The position numbers and the translations under genes were made by a program. The notes under the pieces are model-generated. The model was given only the letters and a program-made list of their open reading frames with translations. It did no database searches and was not told the DNA's origin. From Salibacterium aidingense DSM 18341 (GTDB lineage: Bacteria > Bacillota > Bacilli > Bacillales > Marinococcaceae), in contig NZ_AUCI01000012.1 of NCBI RefSeq assembly GCF_000429685.1, positions 62,001 through 126,000 of the forward strand: DNA of 64,000 nucleotides, given 5' to 3'. This document shows positions 16,395 to 24,977 of this stretch, one piece after another. Position 1 is the stretch's first letter; each line of letters starts with the position of its first letter.

Positions 16395-16408
16395 ATGCAT
16401 ATATGCAT
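16395..16408. promoter_or_regulatory. 14-bp perfect palindrome upstream of the ImmA-like gene
   Basis: ATGCATATATGCAT lies about 125 bp before the start codon and about 45 bp upstream of a TATACT-like -10 (about 16449). It is a likely operator for a dimeric regulator; which one is not clear. Confidence 0.4.
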
Positions 16409-16532
16409 ATTAGGGACTTTATTCCTATGAACTGGGTTATGTTTTTGTGCTATACTCTGTAAGTGAACATAAGTTCCTATCCAATCAGGGGTAAGTACAC
16501 AGGATTAAAGTCTGAGTCAGGAGGAATTATAG

Positions 16533-16955
16533 ATGGAAAGCACCTATGACAAAATCGAGTGGGTTGTCAATTGTATAGTGAATCGTCATATGACCACATC
16601 ACCATTCGAGTTAGCCCAAAAAGAAGGTGTATTGGTGTATCATCAATCGCTTCCTTTACCTGTAAACGGGTTTGCTATGACCATATATAATCAACGCTTT
16701 ATTATAATGAATGATACCCATTCACTGCAAGATGACTTCATGACATGCAGTCGCGGGTTGGCCCACCATATTGTCGGTGACGATAAGTTTGATTTACACA
16801 TTGTAAGCCACTCGGCTGAAGGATATCCGCTAGAGGCCAATATCGAATACTTTGCTAAAGTGCTGACAGCAAAACAAACAAAAAATCAAAACAGTGAACA
16901 CTTATTAAATCATTATAGTTTGAAAGAGTTAACAGAGGCCGTTTCCTTAGCCTAA
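16533..16955 (+). CDS. ImmA/IrrE-like protein with lost zinc-protease motif
   Basis: 140 residues; GGAGG lies 9 nt before the ATG. Residues 24-110 follow the ImmA/IrrE (DUF955) plan: LAQKEGVLVYHQSLP, GFAMTIYNQRFIIMND, then the position of the HExxH helix, then PLEANIEYFAKVLTA, which matches the usual E.QAN.FA..LLMP. Where the family has HELGHH this protein has RGLAHH (74-79), so the first His and catalytic Glu are replaced by Arg and Gly while the second His and the downstream Glu101 remain. It should not be an active protease. It may act as a binding antirepressor or an inert partner of the ImmR-like repressor. Confidence 0.65.
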   Translation: MESTYDKIEWVVNCIVNRHMTTSPFELAQKEGVLVYHQSLPLPVNGFAMTIYNQRFIIMNDTHSLQDDFMTCSRGLAHHIVGDDKFDLHIVSHSAEGYPLEANIEYFAKVLTAKQTKNQNSEHLLNHYSLKELTEAVSLA

Positions 16956-16956
16956 T

Positions 16957-16989
16957 CCCCAGAATTTTTCATTATCGAAAATTATGGGG
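16957..16989 (+). terminator. possible terminator after the ImmA-like gene
   Basis: CCCC-AGAATTTT and AAAATT-A-TGGGG form an imperfect stem immediately after the stop codon. There is no strong T tract, so function is uncertain. Confidence 0.35.
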
Positions 16990-17116
16990 GTTATGAAATT
17001 TATTGTTTCAAATTTGTATAAAATATGATAAGGTACTGATAAAAAGAAAAAACTACGTTTTCATAAAGTTTCAGTATATCTGGAAGAAAGCGCAAATTAG
17101 TACAAAATTAAATACT

Positions 17117-17575
17117 TTATTTAAAATAATGCACATAGTTACCTGAAAGGTCATCGGACTGCTCGGTTGGAGAACCCATCACATTAAAAAATTCTTTTTG
17201 ATGGAGGACTTTTACAATCTCGTAAGGATCCGTGGTCATTGGCTTATTGTGAACGAATTCCACTTCTACCCCAATGAACCCTTTATCCTTAGCGATACAA
17301 ATATATTCATCCAACAGCATGGACATTTCCTGCAGTTTATCAGACTCTAAATATTCAGCCATATCAAACCATAGAGAACTCCGAGCCAAACTGATTAAAA
17401 GGGTACCTCGAATAGGGCTGTTACGGATAACCACGGTGACTCCTTGAAAATACATGTGTAAAACTCCAGCTTCGCGATAAATATAAAAAGGGTCGGGAAT
17501 AACGGTACGGATCGATTGAAAGTCTTCTTCGTTCAAAGGAATGATAGTCCCCTTTTCATTTTTTTTACTGCCGAT
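17117..17575 (-). CDS. hypothetical protein, start codon unusual (possible ATC)
   Basis: The frame is open back to an ATG at 17687-17689, but that ATG lies inside a consensus promoter (17678-17705), so it cannot be transcribed from it. A perfect AAGGAGG (17584-17590) lies inside the frame and is followed 8 nt later by ATC (Ile), with no ATG, GTG or TTG at normal spacing. I place the start at this ATC, giving 152 residues (KKNEKGTIIPLNEEDFQSIRTVIPDPFYIYREAGVLHM...). A TTG at 17648-17650 without a ribosome site is the alternative. The protein has GVTVVIRNSPIRGTLLISLARSSLWFDMAEYLES and looks like a compact alpha/beta domain; no family recognised. It is divergent from the 473-aa gene. Confidence 0.5.
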   Translation of the reverse strand: MGSKKNEKGTIIPLNEEDFQSIRTVIPDPFYIYREAGVLHMYFQGVTVVIRNSPIRGTLLISLARSSLWFDMAEYLESDKLQEMSMLLDEYICIAKDKGFIGVEVEFVHNKPMTTDPYEIVKVLHQKEFFNVMGSPTEQSDDLSGNYVHYFK

Positions 17576-17677
17576 ACAGCATACCTCCTTGAAGAAAGAG
17601 ACATGTAAATAATATGAAAAAGGGATAAAAACGCCCTGGAAGGCAACTTTCAAAGCATGAAAAACAGCGAAATTTAT

Positions 17678-17705
17678 ATTATATTTCACCTATCGATTTT
17701 GTCAA
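17678..17705 (-). promoter_or_regulatory. consensus sigma-A promoter
   Basis: TTGACA (17700-17705), 16-nt spacer, TATAAT (17678-17683) on the minus strand. Both hexamers are perfect. Transcription should begin near 17671, giving a leader of nearly 100 nt before the AAGGAGG at 17584-17590. Confidence 0.8.
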
Positions 17706-17880
17706 TTTTTTAGCATTATTTCGAATGCTGGTATATTAAGGAAGTAACTAGCTGGTGTTTCCATTTCGTTAATCTTTATGATACGATGGAAAATAAGGAT
17801 TAAATAATCGACAAAAAAAGACGTACAATAAAAAAAAATTCCTATAAAATTATAGGAAACAAAAAATAAACCCCACCCAA

Positions 17881-17927
17881 CTTCGGTGGATTTCTCGAGT
17901 TTGGCGGCTCCGTTAAATCCACCGAAG
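17881..17927. repeat. perfect 13-bp inverted repeat
   Basis: CTTCGGTGGATTT (17881-17893) and AAATCCACCGAAG (17915-17927) with a 21-nt loop, between divergent genes. Either a hairpin in the leader of the 473-aa gene or a protein-binding site; T tract absent, so not a normal terminator. Confidence 0.6.
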
Positions 17928-17962
17928 TCCAAGGAAATGGAGGTTTATCTTGATAATTTCAA

Positions 17963-17984
17963 TTGTGATTACATTGTATCACAA
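17963..17984. promoter_or_regulatory. operator-like inverted repeat
   Basis: TTGTGAT-tacattgt-ATCACAA, a perfect 7-bp repeat about 65 bp upstream of the GTG of the 473-aa gene. The core GTGAT/ATCAC also recalls the iteron core TATCACA at 22850-23214, but the rest differs. Confidence 0.4.
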
Positions 17985-18047
17985 TCTTAAAGATTTGCAA
18001 AGGTAAACCTTCATGTCTCCATTGGTGGGAACTTGGAGGTTTTTCGC

Positions 18048-19469
18048 GTGACAAAAACGGCTGAAAAGAAACACATGATTCTCGAAAATCTACGTGGCAG
18101 GCAGGACGGTAAAACCACCGGTCCCGTCGGTCTCAGTTTCCCCTTTTTCCAGCAAGTTATCACAACGCAATCGAACGATAACCACCTTACTAATTCCGAT
18201 ATCGACGTCATGATATTTCTACATAAAATATGCAACACCAACGGGAACATACGGGAAGTATCGTTTCATCAGATCGTTGAAGCAGCCCGACGGTACTTTG
18301 AAAAAAACATTAGTGCTTCCCAGTGGTATACTTCCATGAAGAAGTTTATCCGGCTGGGTCTTGTTCATAAAAGAGAAGATGATATTTATCCAGTTCCTTC
18401 CTATCAGCTTTGCTATTTTCAAGACGACCACGGGCAAATGAACAGATATGTACGGTTATCTCCCTTTGTTTTTACGAAGGATTTTTCAAATATGACTCTT
18501 GCTGCCCGAAAACTGTACCTGTTGATTGCCATGCAGCAGGGCGACAGTGATTTCATTTTCCGCAGTATACACGGTGAAAAAGGACTCCTGGCGTTTCTAC
18601 GCAAAAATCAGTCCTGCCACCTCCAATACGTGATCGAAGAATTAGAACCGTATCTGGCGGTGAAATCCTTGAAAAAAGAACGGGGAGCATACCGGAAAGT
18701 GTATCTTGGGTTAAAACAAGAACATCGGATTCTTGATGCTGAGGCCGAGGGGGAATGGATACGGGAGCCTCTGGAACCGCCTAGACGTTACCCTCGTAAA
18801 GCCCGGTTCATCGAACAAGTCCTCCAAGAATGCGGGATTGGTGAGCTTTGTACTCGGATACATACGATGGTGCAGATGCTCAAACATTTGGGCTACCGGG
18901 TGATCCGTCAGGTGATTAAAACAATTCGACGTTTCTACGACAAACATGGAACGTTCCCGGCTGATCTCGCTTACTTTATTAAAAAAGAGATCCGCATTAC
19001 CCGGCAGAAAGAAATCATCGACATTGCCGATAACGCTGGCCTGATGGCTTACATCACTTGGCGGAATACCGAAAAGGATGAGGAGACACGGCATTTTGAA
19101 TTTGCAAATACCTTTTCCTATTTTAACAAAAGTCAGCTAAAACGTATTTTCAAAGAAGCAGCTGGTCAGATCGGAAAACTGCTACCAAAACTCCATCAAA
19201 CCAAAGAGGCATATTACAAATGTACGGCGGCCGCTGATATATTTGGCATTGACCACTACCGCGCGATTGCGTACTACAAACAAATAGACGCAGCCTGGTA
19301 CGTGTCGATGGAAGAAGAAATGATTCGAAAAATTCCCATGATTGGCGAAGAAAAGGCCTATCACTGGTTTGAGGAACATATGGTAGAGCAAATACGATAC
19401 CACAATGAGATGTTCCCGTATGAGTGGAAGGTTGAAGATTTTATCCTCGACCATTCCTCGATCGTTTAA
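18048..19469 (+). CDS. large unknown protein with winged-helix-like N-half, possible replication or regulatory role
   Basis: 473 residues from the GTG at 18048, 8 nt after GGAGG. Residues 40-130 look like a helical/winged domain (SDIDVMIFLHKICNTNGNIREVSFHQIVEAARRYFEKNISASQWYTSMKKFIRLGLVHK). A second such unit includes MTLAARKLYLLIAMQQGDSDFIFRS. The C-terminal half is helical and basic (YPRKARFIEQVLQECGIGELC, FPADLAYFIKKEIRITRQKE). No catalytic motif recognised. Palindromes precede it and about 800 bp of AT-rich DNA follow. A second plasmid initiator or a DNA-binding regulator would fit; not proven. Confidence 0.6.
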   Translation: MTKTAEKKHMILENLRGRQDGKTTGPVGLSFPFFQQVITTQSNDNHLTNSDIDVMIFLHKICNTNGNIREVSFHQIVEAARRYFEKNISASQWYTSMKKFIRLGLVHKREDDIYPVPSYQLCYFQDDHGQMNRYVRLSPFVFTKDFSNMTLAARKLYLLIAMQQGDSDFIFRSIHGEKGLLAFLRKNQSCHLQYVIEELEPYLAVKSLKKERGAYRKVYLGLKQEHRILDAEAEGEWIREPLEPPRRYPRKARFIEQVLQECGIGELCTRIHTMVQMLKHLGYRVIRQVIKTIRRFYDKHGTFPADLAYFIKKEIRITRQKEIIDIADNAGLMAYITWRNTEKDEETRHFEFANTFSYFNKSQLKRIFKEAAGQIGKLLPKLHQTKEAYYKCTAAADIFGIDHYRAIAYYKQIDAAWYVSMEEEMIRKIPMIGEEKAYHWFEEHMVEQIRYHNEMFPYEWKVEDFILDHSSIV

Positions 19470-20308
19470 TAATCGAACCGCTACAGCCACACCCTGTTTT
19501 TCCTTTAAAAAAGAGGGTTGTTTGGTATGATAACTGCTGCTGTTGTACGAATAGTTCAGTATACAAGCCCCCATCATTTTATCCTTTCACGCCTTAAATT
19601 TCCATTTTTTTCATGAAACAAACCTTATAATCTCTTTCTAATTATGAACCAGCTGCATATTTTATCTCTATCCAGGTCATTTTTTGCAAAATACTCTTAA
19701 AAAATAGAATAAAAATAGGTGTATTAAAAAAGAAACAAAGGATAAGCTAGTAGAAATATCCTGTAATGTCATATAAAATCAAAAAGATATTAAAAAAGAA
19801 AGTGGAATATTGGGATAAGTTTCGATAAATAGGTTACAAATCGTGGATAAGTACATGCATACACAAGTATCAATATTCATTTGATTTCTTAATATAGAAA
19901 TACTGCTTCTCTTTAATTGTTTACGAGAAGAACATAGTATTTTTCTTGTTTTTTATGAGAAAAAATAGGTTAAACACAGTTCATACAATGGTTTCAGCAA
20001 TTGTATAAAAGAATATTTTGGGTTTTAAAAGAATTGGGGTTGGAAAAGTTTTCTTTCTTTAGGAAAGAAAAAGAAAACTTAATTATAGAGGTGAAAAAAT
20101 TTACATTAAGTAGAGAATTTTAGAAGGCACATTCTTTTTATAATTAGTTTCATAATACCACATCACAGTTTTCTTTTCACGGGAAAGTTGGTAACGGTTC
20201 ACCCTTTATCGATCGTTTTTATTATTATTTCGATCAAAATTCGTTTTACTGATTTACAATCTCATTATATAATCTATGTGTTAAATAAAAAAAAGAGGGT
20301 TGAAAGAT
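19470..20308. other. AT-rich intergenic region
   Basis: About 840 bp without a convincing gene. From 19600 the sequence is very A+T rich and holds an imperfect hairpin (AAGTTTTCTTTC at about 20049 pairing with AGAAAACTT near 20081). The cytosine-poor, AT-rich character after a possible initiator gene would suit a replication or unwinding region, but I see no iterons or DnaA-box cluster. The last 100 bp should hold the promoter of the SDR gene. Confidence 0.35.
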
Positions 20309-20908
20309 ATGAAAATCCTATTAATTGGGGCTACTGGTCTTCTGGGAAAGGCTGTTATGAAAGAATTAGAAGAAAAAAATGAAATTATTCGGGCTGCACG
20401 ACACAATGCTGATGTTGAAGTGGATATCACGAAGCCTGATAGCATTAAGAGGATGTTTGACCAAATCGGGAAAGTAGATGCTGTGATCAGTGCAACAGGA
20501 CATGCCCATTTTGGACCTCTGGAAGAGATAACACCGGAATTGAATGAAACTACCATCGAAAGCAAATTAAAAGGACAAGTCAACCTTGTATTACTTGGTA
20601 TGGATTATGTGAATGATGGTGGAAGCTTTACGTTAACGACCGGAGTCATCATGGATGAACCTATCTACCAAGGCGCATCCTCCGCAATGGCAAACGGGGC
20701 TGTTAAAGCCTTTGCCAAGTCTGCAGCAGCAGAGGCACCCAGAGGAATACGGATCAACACGGTAAGTCCCACGGTTTTTCAGGAATCATCGGAAGAGCTT
20801 CGTGCATTTTTTCCAGGTTTTGAGCCAGTTCCGCTAAATAAAGTAGCACTGACCTTCAGAAAAAGCGTTGAGGGTGTACAAACTGGACAAAGCTATGAAA
20901 TTTATTAA
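20309..20908 (+). CDS. short-chain dehydrogenase/reductase (SDR)
   Basis: 199 residues from the ATG at 20309, after AGAGGG. MKILLIGATGLLGKAV is the nucleotide-binding Rossmann motif. VDAVISATGHAHFG is the NAG-like strand, and GGSFTLTTGVIMDEPIYQGASSAMANGAVKAFAKSAAAEAPRGIRINTVSPT is the classic end. The family catalytic Tyr of YxxxK is replaced: the segment reads GASSAMANGAVKAF, so a Met/Ala occupies the Tyr region and the Lys is absent or shifted, as in some atypical short SDRs of this kind. Substrate unknown. It appears to be a passenger gene on the plasmid, with its own terminator. Confidence 0.82.
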   Translation: MKILLIGATGLLGKAVMKELEEKNEIIRAARHNADVEVDITKPDSIKRMFDQIGKVDAVISATGHAHFGPLEEITPELNETTIESKLKGQVNLVLLGMDYVNDGGSFTLTTGVIMDEPIYQGASSAMANGAVKAFAKSAAAEAPRGIRINTVSPTVFQESSEELRAFFPGFEPVPLNKVALTFRKSVEGVQTGQSYEIY

Positions 20909-20946
20909 GGTGAACCCGCAGCATAGAACAACTTAGTGAATATAAG

Positions 20947-20983
20947 AACCCGGAATTCGTTACTAGGAATGGATTTCGGGTTT
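20947..20983 (+). terminator. terminator of the SDR gene
   Basis: AACCCGGAATTCG and GGATTTCGGGTTT pair imperfectly, ending in TTTATT. Confidence 0.55.
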
Positions 20984-21125
20984 ATTGTGCACTCTCTGAA
21001 GGTCTTGTTAAAGATAAGGCTTATTGAACAATATGGCCCGATTCAAAAATACTTGCTATAAAAGTCATGTCTTAATTTCCCACTGAGATGAGCATAAATC
21101 CTTGTAAATGTAAATAAATAACGGA

Positions 21126-21154
21126 AGGCGCCTTCTTATTCAAGAAGCGCGCCT
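21126..21154 (-). terminator. hairpin after the 108-aa membrane protein gene
   Basis: AGGCGCCTTCTT and AAGAAGCGCGCCT form a strong, nearly perfect stem 12 bp beyond the stop of the minus-strand gene. The downstream minus-strand sequence is TTCCGTTATTTATTT, so termination is likely but not textbook. Confidence 0.5.
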
Positions 21155-21165
21155 GACTGGTTAAA

Positions 21166-21492
21166 TTACATACCTGATATTCCAGCTATAATTACAAAGG
21201 TAGTCCAAAGGAAACCGATTACAAGCGTCACACCTGAGAGTGTTCTAAGTAAAATAGGGAATGATGTTTCCTTATCCCCTTTTCTACTTTTCAAAGAGAA
21301 GATAATAAACATGACTCCTAATAATCCGATTAAATAATTAAAAATAATTCCTACCCAATACCATGTCAATCCCTCACCCCAATACGCCATATCCTGAAAC
21401 AAATTACTGAGATAGAATACACCTGCAGCACATATCAGTGACAAGAAAGTATAAATTAATTGTTTTCTAATTTTTAGCGGCCACTGATCCAA
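21166..21492 (-). CDS. small membrane protein, three spans
   Basis: 108 residues from a TTG after AAAGGAGG. Three membrane segments lie at about 12-30, 44-66 and 82-105, with a basic loop (LKSRKGDKET) between the second and third. Family not recognised; resembles many small Bacillus integral membrane proteins of unknown role. Not linked to the Rep operon by spacing. Confidence 0.65.
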   Translation of the reverse strand: MDQWPLKIRKQLIYTFLSLICAAGVFYLSNLFQDMAYWGEGLTWYWVGIIFNYLIGLLGVMFIIFSLKSRKGDKETSFPILLRTLSGVTLVIGFLWTTFVIIAGISGM

Positions 21493-21625
21493 AAGCTGTT
21501 CCTCCTTTTCTCATCGAGATTACTTTTAGTTTGGCAGAATCTCTAATAAAGAAAAAGGTTGGTTCTATTTGAGGCTTACTAAAAAAGGACGAGAAAAAGA
21601 TCCTCTGTCCTTTCGGTAACACGCC

Positions 21626-22771
21626 CTATGACTTAATTGAGTCTTTGATGAGTTCATTGTTTTTCTCCCAGATAGCTTGTGCTTCATCGTGTGTGTAATG
21701 GTACTCTTTCATATATGAGGTAAACTTATCCTCCAAGAACCACACTGGGAGGGTTTCATTTGTTTTTGAGGTGCGAATGAATTCGAGGATGCGTTTTTTG
21801 GTCAAAAAGTTGTCCGCAGCTATATTCTGCGTGGACTTTTCGAATTCTTTCTTCCTGGTCTTGAGAATGGTCGTTATGTACGCATCGATGCGGGTGACTG
21901 TACGATTGTTAGTGTAAATATCCTGTAGGACATATTCCAATTCTTCTATTCCATAAATAGTCCACGTCTTCAACACACGGTTCGGTATTTCATACCCGTA
22001 CTCTTTAATAAGAGGACGGGCTTTATCAAGGAATTTTTTAATCTCTTCTTCTTTGACGTCTTCTTCCATGGAAATTGTATCTGTCATCTTGATGTTGAAT
22101 TCAATCTTTTCCACCCGTCTGCCTTGCTTTACCTCTTGGAAATCAAACGTTAGTAGATTAATGTCATTAAGTTCTTCCTGTGCTTTCAATAAGACGCGAG
22201 ACTTAAAATGACCATATTGTTTGTATTTATCCCCCACTCCCAGATGTTCTTTTAATTTATCAATTTGGAAAGTTCGCTTTTGGATTTTTACATATTGTTG
22301 CAAGAGCTCAAAGAGTCGTATCGTGTAAGGGCTCTGCATATGCCCAATCGTTGGAAAATCATATTTGGTATAACGACCCTGTTCTGTTAGATTAATCAGA
22401 TACGGTTCAATTACGTCATTGAATTGGATATGTACCATGCCATCTCGATAGACAATTCCTTTAAACCAAGGGAACCAACCGACTTGGGATTCTGTTTTTA
22501 TCATGATCCGCTTTTTCGTCAACTCACTTGCGATTTTGTTCACCCTGGCATAATAGCCATTTCCGGTAAGACCTGCTGCTTTGATAAATTCAGCGACAGT
22601 AAAAGATACATTAGGAAAATGCTCCGGTGATTTAACGATCTTACCGGCAGCATATCGAATAATCTTGTGCTCGGTTGCTGTTAGATCGTCTTCGTATATC
22701 GCTTCCACCAAATCATTAGATTGGTAGACTTGCATGCGTTTTTCAGCATTCTTTTTAGATAAATTTGTCAT
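21626..22771 (-). CDS. Rep_3 family plasmid replication initiator
   Basis: 381 residues. It begins with the Rep_3 (RepB/RepE-type) pattern: VYQSNDLVEAIYEDDLTATEHKIIRYAAGKIV, then VSFTVAEFIKAAGLTGNGYYARVNKIASELTKKRIMIK (first winged helix). SPYTIRLFELLQQYVKIQKRTFQIDKLKEHLGVGDKYKQYGHFKSRVLLKAQEELN is the second winged helix that contacts iterons. Residues 250-381 form an extra helical region. It sits immediately beside an 11-copy iteron array (22850-23214), the arrangement of theta-replicating iteron plasmids. Initiators of this kind bind iterons as monomers, melt the origin and repress themselves as dimers. Confidence 0.9.
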   Translation of the reverse strand: MTNLSKKNAEKRMQVYQSNDLVEAIYEDDLTATEHKIIRYAAGKIVKSPEHFPNVSFTVAEFIKAAGLTGNGYYARVNKIASELTKKRIMIKTESQVGWFPWFKGIVYRDGMVHIQFNDVIEPYLINLTEQGRYTKYDFPTIGHMQSPYTIRLFELLQQYVKIQKRTFQIDKLKEHLGVGDKYKQYGHFKSRVLLKAQEELNDINLLTFDFQEVKQGRRVEKIEFNIKMTDTISMEEDVKEEEIKKFLDKARPLIKEYGYEIPNRVLKTWTIYGIEELEYVLQDIYTNNRTVTRIDAYITTILKTRKKEFEKSTQNIAADNFLTKKRILEFIRTSKTNETLPVWFLEDKFTSYMKEYHYTHDEAQAIWEKNNELIKDSIKS

Positions 22772-22849
22772 TCTATCACAACCCTACCTAAGGTCTTCCA
22801 CTCCATATTATTTCATAATATCGTGTGCTTTTCGATAGGTTCCCGTAAA

Positions 22850-23214
22850 TATCACACATTGAGGGCCTGTGATAATAAACATCTATGAACTATCACAGAT
22901 TGAGGGGAAATCCTTAATGAAGTATCACACATTGAGGGTGAGTGATCGTTTTTGTGATATATTTGTACCCCAAAATAGGAAAAATAGAAAGGACTACCCC
23001 TACTTTGACGCAATCTGTGATAGTAAAATTCCTCTATGATGGCATATAATGCCTATTATTTCAAAAATAAGCCTCAATCTGTGATGGTCCTTACCCAATC
23101 TGTGATAGTTGCACCCTCAATGTGTGATCATTCAACCTCAATCTGTGATAGTTTGATACTCAATCTGTGATCCTTATAACTCAATCTGCGATGATAATTA
23201 CTCAATGTGTGATA
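22850..23214. repeat. iteron array, replication origin
   Basis: Eleven copies of a 15-bp iteron, TATCACA(G/C)ATTGAGG or its complement. Three lie in forward orientation (starting 22850, 22891, 22923). Eight lie in reverse (about 23011, 23072, 23094, 23115, 23136, 23158, 23179, 23200), the last five at regular 21-22 bp spacing, about two helical turns. The 75-bp gap between the two sets contains AT-rich DNA, a likely melting zone. Location next to the Rep_3 gene makes this the origin. Confidence 0.9.
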
Positions 23215-23605
23215 TTTCGACAACTTCACCCTAAGAGTGCCAAGGGTTGCCATCTGCCGAAATGTTTTATATGTTCTTATATGTTCCCAATAAATGTTTA
23301 ATAAAACTCATTTAAAGGAGTGGGGAAAAAAGTGGTAGATTCATAGAATTGTATCATTTATAATGATAAATACTTCCCGAAAAAATTCAAGTTTATTAGA
23401 AAAGCTACGATTTATTATTAATGTTATAAGTGCTTATAATATTCATCCATGAGTTTTTTACTCTTAGCCTCAAACTGTTTGGAGACACCTCTCAAGTATA
23501 ACTTTGATGTGGTACAATTTTTATTGATAGACCAAATCGTTGTTGAAGAGATTTAATGAAAGGATCATTGTTAAAAATGACTCCAGGACAGGGAAAAATA
23601 GTACA
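23215..23605. other. intergenic region right of the origin
   Basis: About 390 bp. It contains AT-rich DNA with a direct repetition of TATATGTTC (about 23268-23286) next to the last iteron. It may belong to the origin, but no DnaA box of good quality was seen. No gene recognised. Confidence 0.3.
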
Positions 23606-24169
23606 CTATTTCTTAAAGTGATCTGGAACACAGTTTTCACAAAATAAAAGACGGATGTTGTTATCCTGCAGCCATTTCTGCTGGATAACCGATATTGGTT
23701 GTCTGCATTTTTGACAGAGTGGAGTTTCTTCTTGCACATCCTGTTTAGCACCCTGCCTGTCAACTGATATTGTTTTTAGATTTTTCCACCCCATTCCAAA
23801 TAGATCACAAGCGTCTCTTAAAGCGTCCTGGGATGCAGATCGGGCAGCATATTTTAAATTGGTAAAACTGTCCCCTTTGTATTTGAGATCCGCTGTCCCA
23901 ATACCATCCCGCTTGGCTCCCATAATATCCAGGGTACCGATTACCATAATTTCTTTCTCGTAAACGGTTGGCTCCCCTTTCAGAGTCCAGTTCCAGTACT
24001 CGCCTGCAATATCGTTCAGTCGTTCCACGTATGCGTCGGTGCCAATATAAGAGCTGTTCCTGCCATTTATCTTTCGATGCTGTACTATTTCGGAAGGAAA
24101 AGGTTCTTGAAGTTTTCGTAACAGGTTCTGGAATGAAGTAGTCTCATCCAATGGGCGAACCTCCTTCAT
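23606..24169 (-). CDS. Rad52/Rad22-type single-strand annealing protein with zinc ribbon
   Basis: 187 residues. Residues 10-130 follow the Rad52/22 fold: LQEPFPSEIVQHRKINGRNSSYIGTDAYVERLNDIAGEYWNWT, then GTLDIMGAKRDGIGTADL and FTNLKYAARSASQDALRDACDLFGMG. A C-terminal zinc ribbon has CQKC (about 152-155) and CENC (about 178-181). Such proteins anneal complementary single strands during recombination, and are common in phages and plasmids. It is alone in its transcription unit. With the tandem SSB nearby it would make a plasmid-borne annealing system. Confidence 0.82.
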   Translation of the reverse strand: MKEVRPLDETTSFQNLLRKLQEPFPSEIVQHRKINGRNSSYIGTDAYVERLNDIAGEYWNWTLKGEPTVYEKEIMVIGTLDIMGAKRDGIGTADLKYKGDSFTNLKYAARSASQDALRDACDLFGMGWKNLKTISVDRQGAKQDVQEETPLCQKCRQPISVIQQKWLQDNNIRLLFCENCVPDHFKK

Positions 24170-24281
24170 TGCGACGGTTGAATATCTTGCTTAGGGAAGT
24201 TTTCGAACATGGCACGAAGGTTTATTAATAAAATTCTTGAACAAAGCACTTGGCTTACACAACCAAGAGTTTTGATTTTAA

Positions 24282-24611
24282 TCATTGATGTAGTAAGTCC
24301 ATGATTTTTTCTTTTAATGGCGGAAGCTCTTTTTCAACCACATTCCAGACGATGTCATTGTCTACGCCGAAATAGTCATGAATTAACACGTTTCGGATGT
24401 CTGTCATCTCACGCCAAGGCACATGTAAGTGTTGATTTCGAAAGTTTTTGGAAATACGCTTTGCCGCTTCCCCCATAATTTCTAAATTACGAATCACTGC
24501 GTCTTGTACCAATTTAGAACGAAAAAAGTCTTCCTCCCCATTTGGAAGATACGTTTCAATGTTTTCTATGCACTCTAAAATATGAGTCAGATAAAGGTTG
24601 TCATCATTCAT
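24282..24611 (-). CDS. hepT: HepT-like ribonuclease toxin (DUF86)
   Basis: 109 residues, all helical. The HEPN catalytic motif R-x4-H-x-Y is present as RNVLIHDY (about 80-87). Its start overlaps the stop of the MntA gene by 4 bases. HepT is the HEPN toxin of the MntA-HepT toxin-antitoxin systems, in which the nucleotidyltransferase antitoxin modifies the Tyr of this motif. It probably helps keep the plasmid. Confidence 0.88.
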   Translation of the reverse strand: MNDDNLYLTHILECIENIETYLPNGEEDFFRSKLVQDAVIRNLEIMGEAAKRISKNFRNQHLHVPWREMTDIRNVLIHDYFGVDNDIVWNVVEKELPPLKEKIMDLLHQ

Positions 24612-24892
24612 AATGGTACGGCTCCATTTATCACGTTATCTTTAATACGCCAATGAACAGCATTTTCCGTAACAACGTCTACTTTTCTGTTAAACAATTG
24701 TTCCATGTCTTGTTTAAAACGTATCAAATCAAATAAAGTTCTTCCCTCTTCAAAATCAACTAATAAATCAAGATCACTCGCAGAATTATCTTCGGATCTT
24801 GCGACTGAACCGAATACCCTCACATTTTTAATGCCATGTTCTCTTGCTGTTTTCAAAACTAAGTCACGTTTTTCTTGAAGATCGTCTAACAT
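24608..24892 (-). CDS. mntA: MntA-like minimal nucleotidyltransferase antitoxin
   Basis: 94 residues. VFGSVARSEDNSASDLDLLVDF carries the GS-x10-DxD signature, with a further Asp in RKVDVV. It AMPylates the partner HEPN toxin in the characterised systems. Gene order antitoxin-toxin with a 4-bp overlap is standard. Confidence 0.88.
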   Translation of the reverse strand: MLDDLQEKRDLVLKTAREHGIKNVRVFGSVARSEDNSASDLDLLVDFEEGRTLFDLIRFKQDMEQLFNRKVDVVTENAVHWRIKDNVINGAVPL

Positions 24893-24977
24893 TCAAATCC
24901 CTCTCAATCTTCATTTTTCTTATGTTCATTATATCATTTCCTAACAAAAACAATTCATCCTCCCTGTTCATTCCACC

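Noticed and set aside
17702-17932. 76-codon minus-strand reading frame between divergent genes
   Set aside because: It is laid over a perfect inverted repeat and the -35 of a consensus promoter, so regulatory DNA is the better reading.
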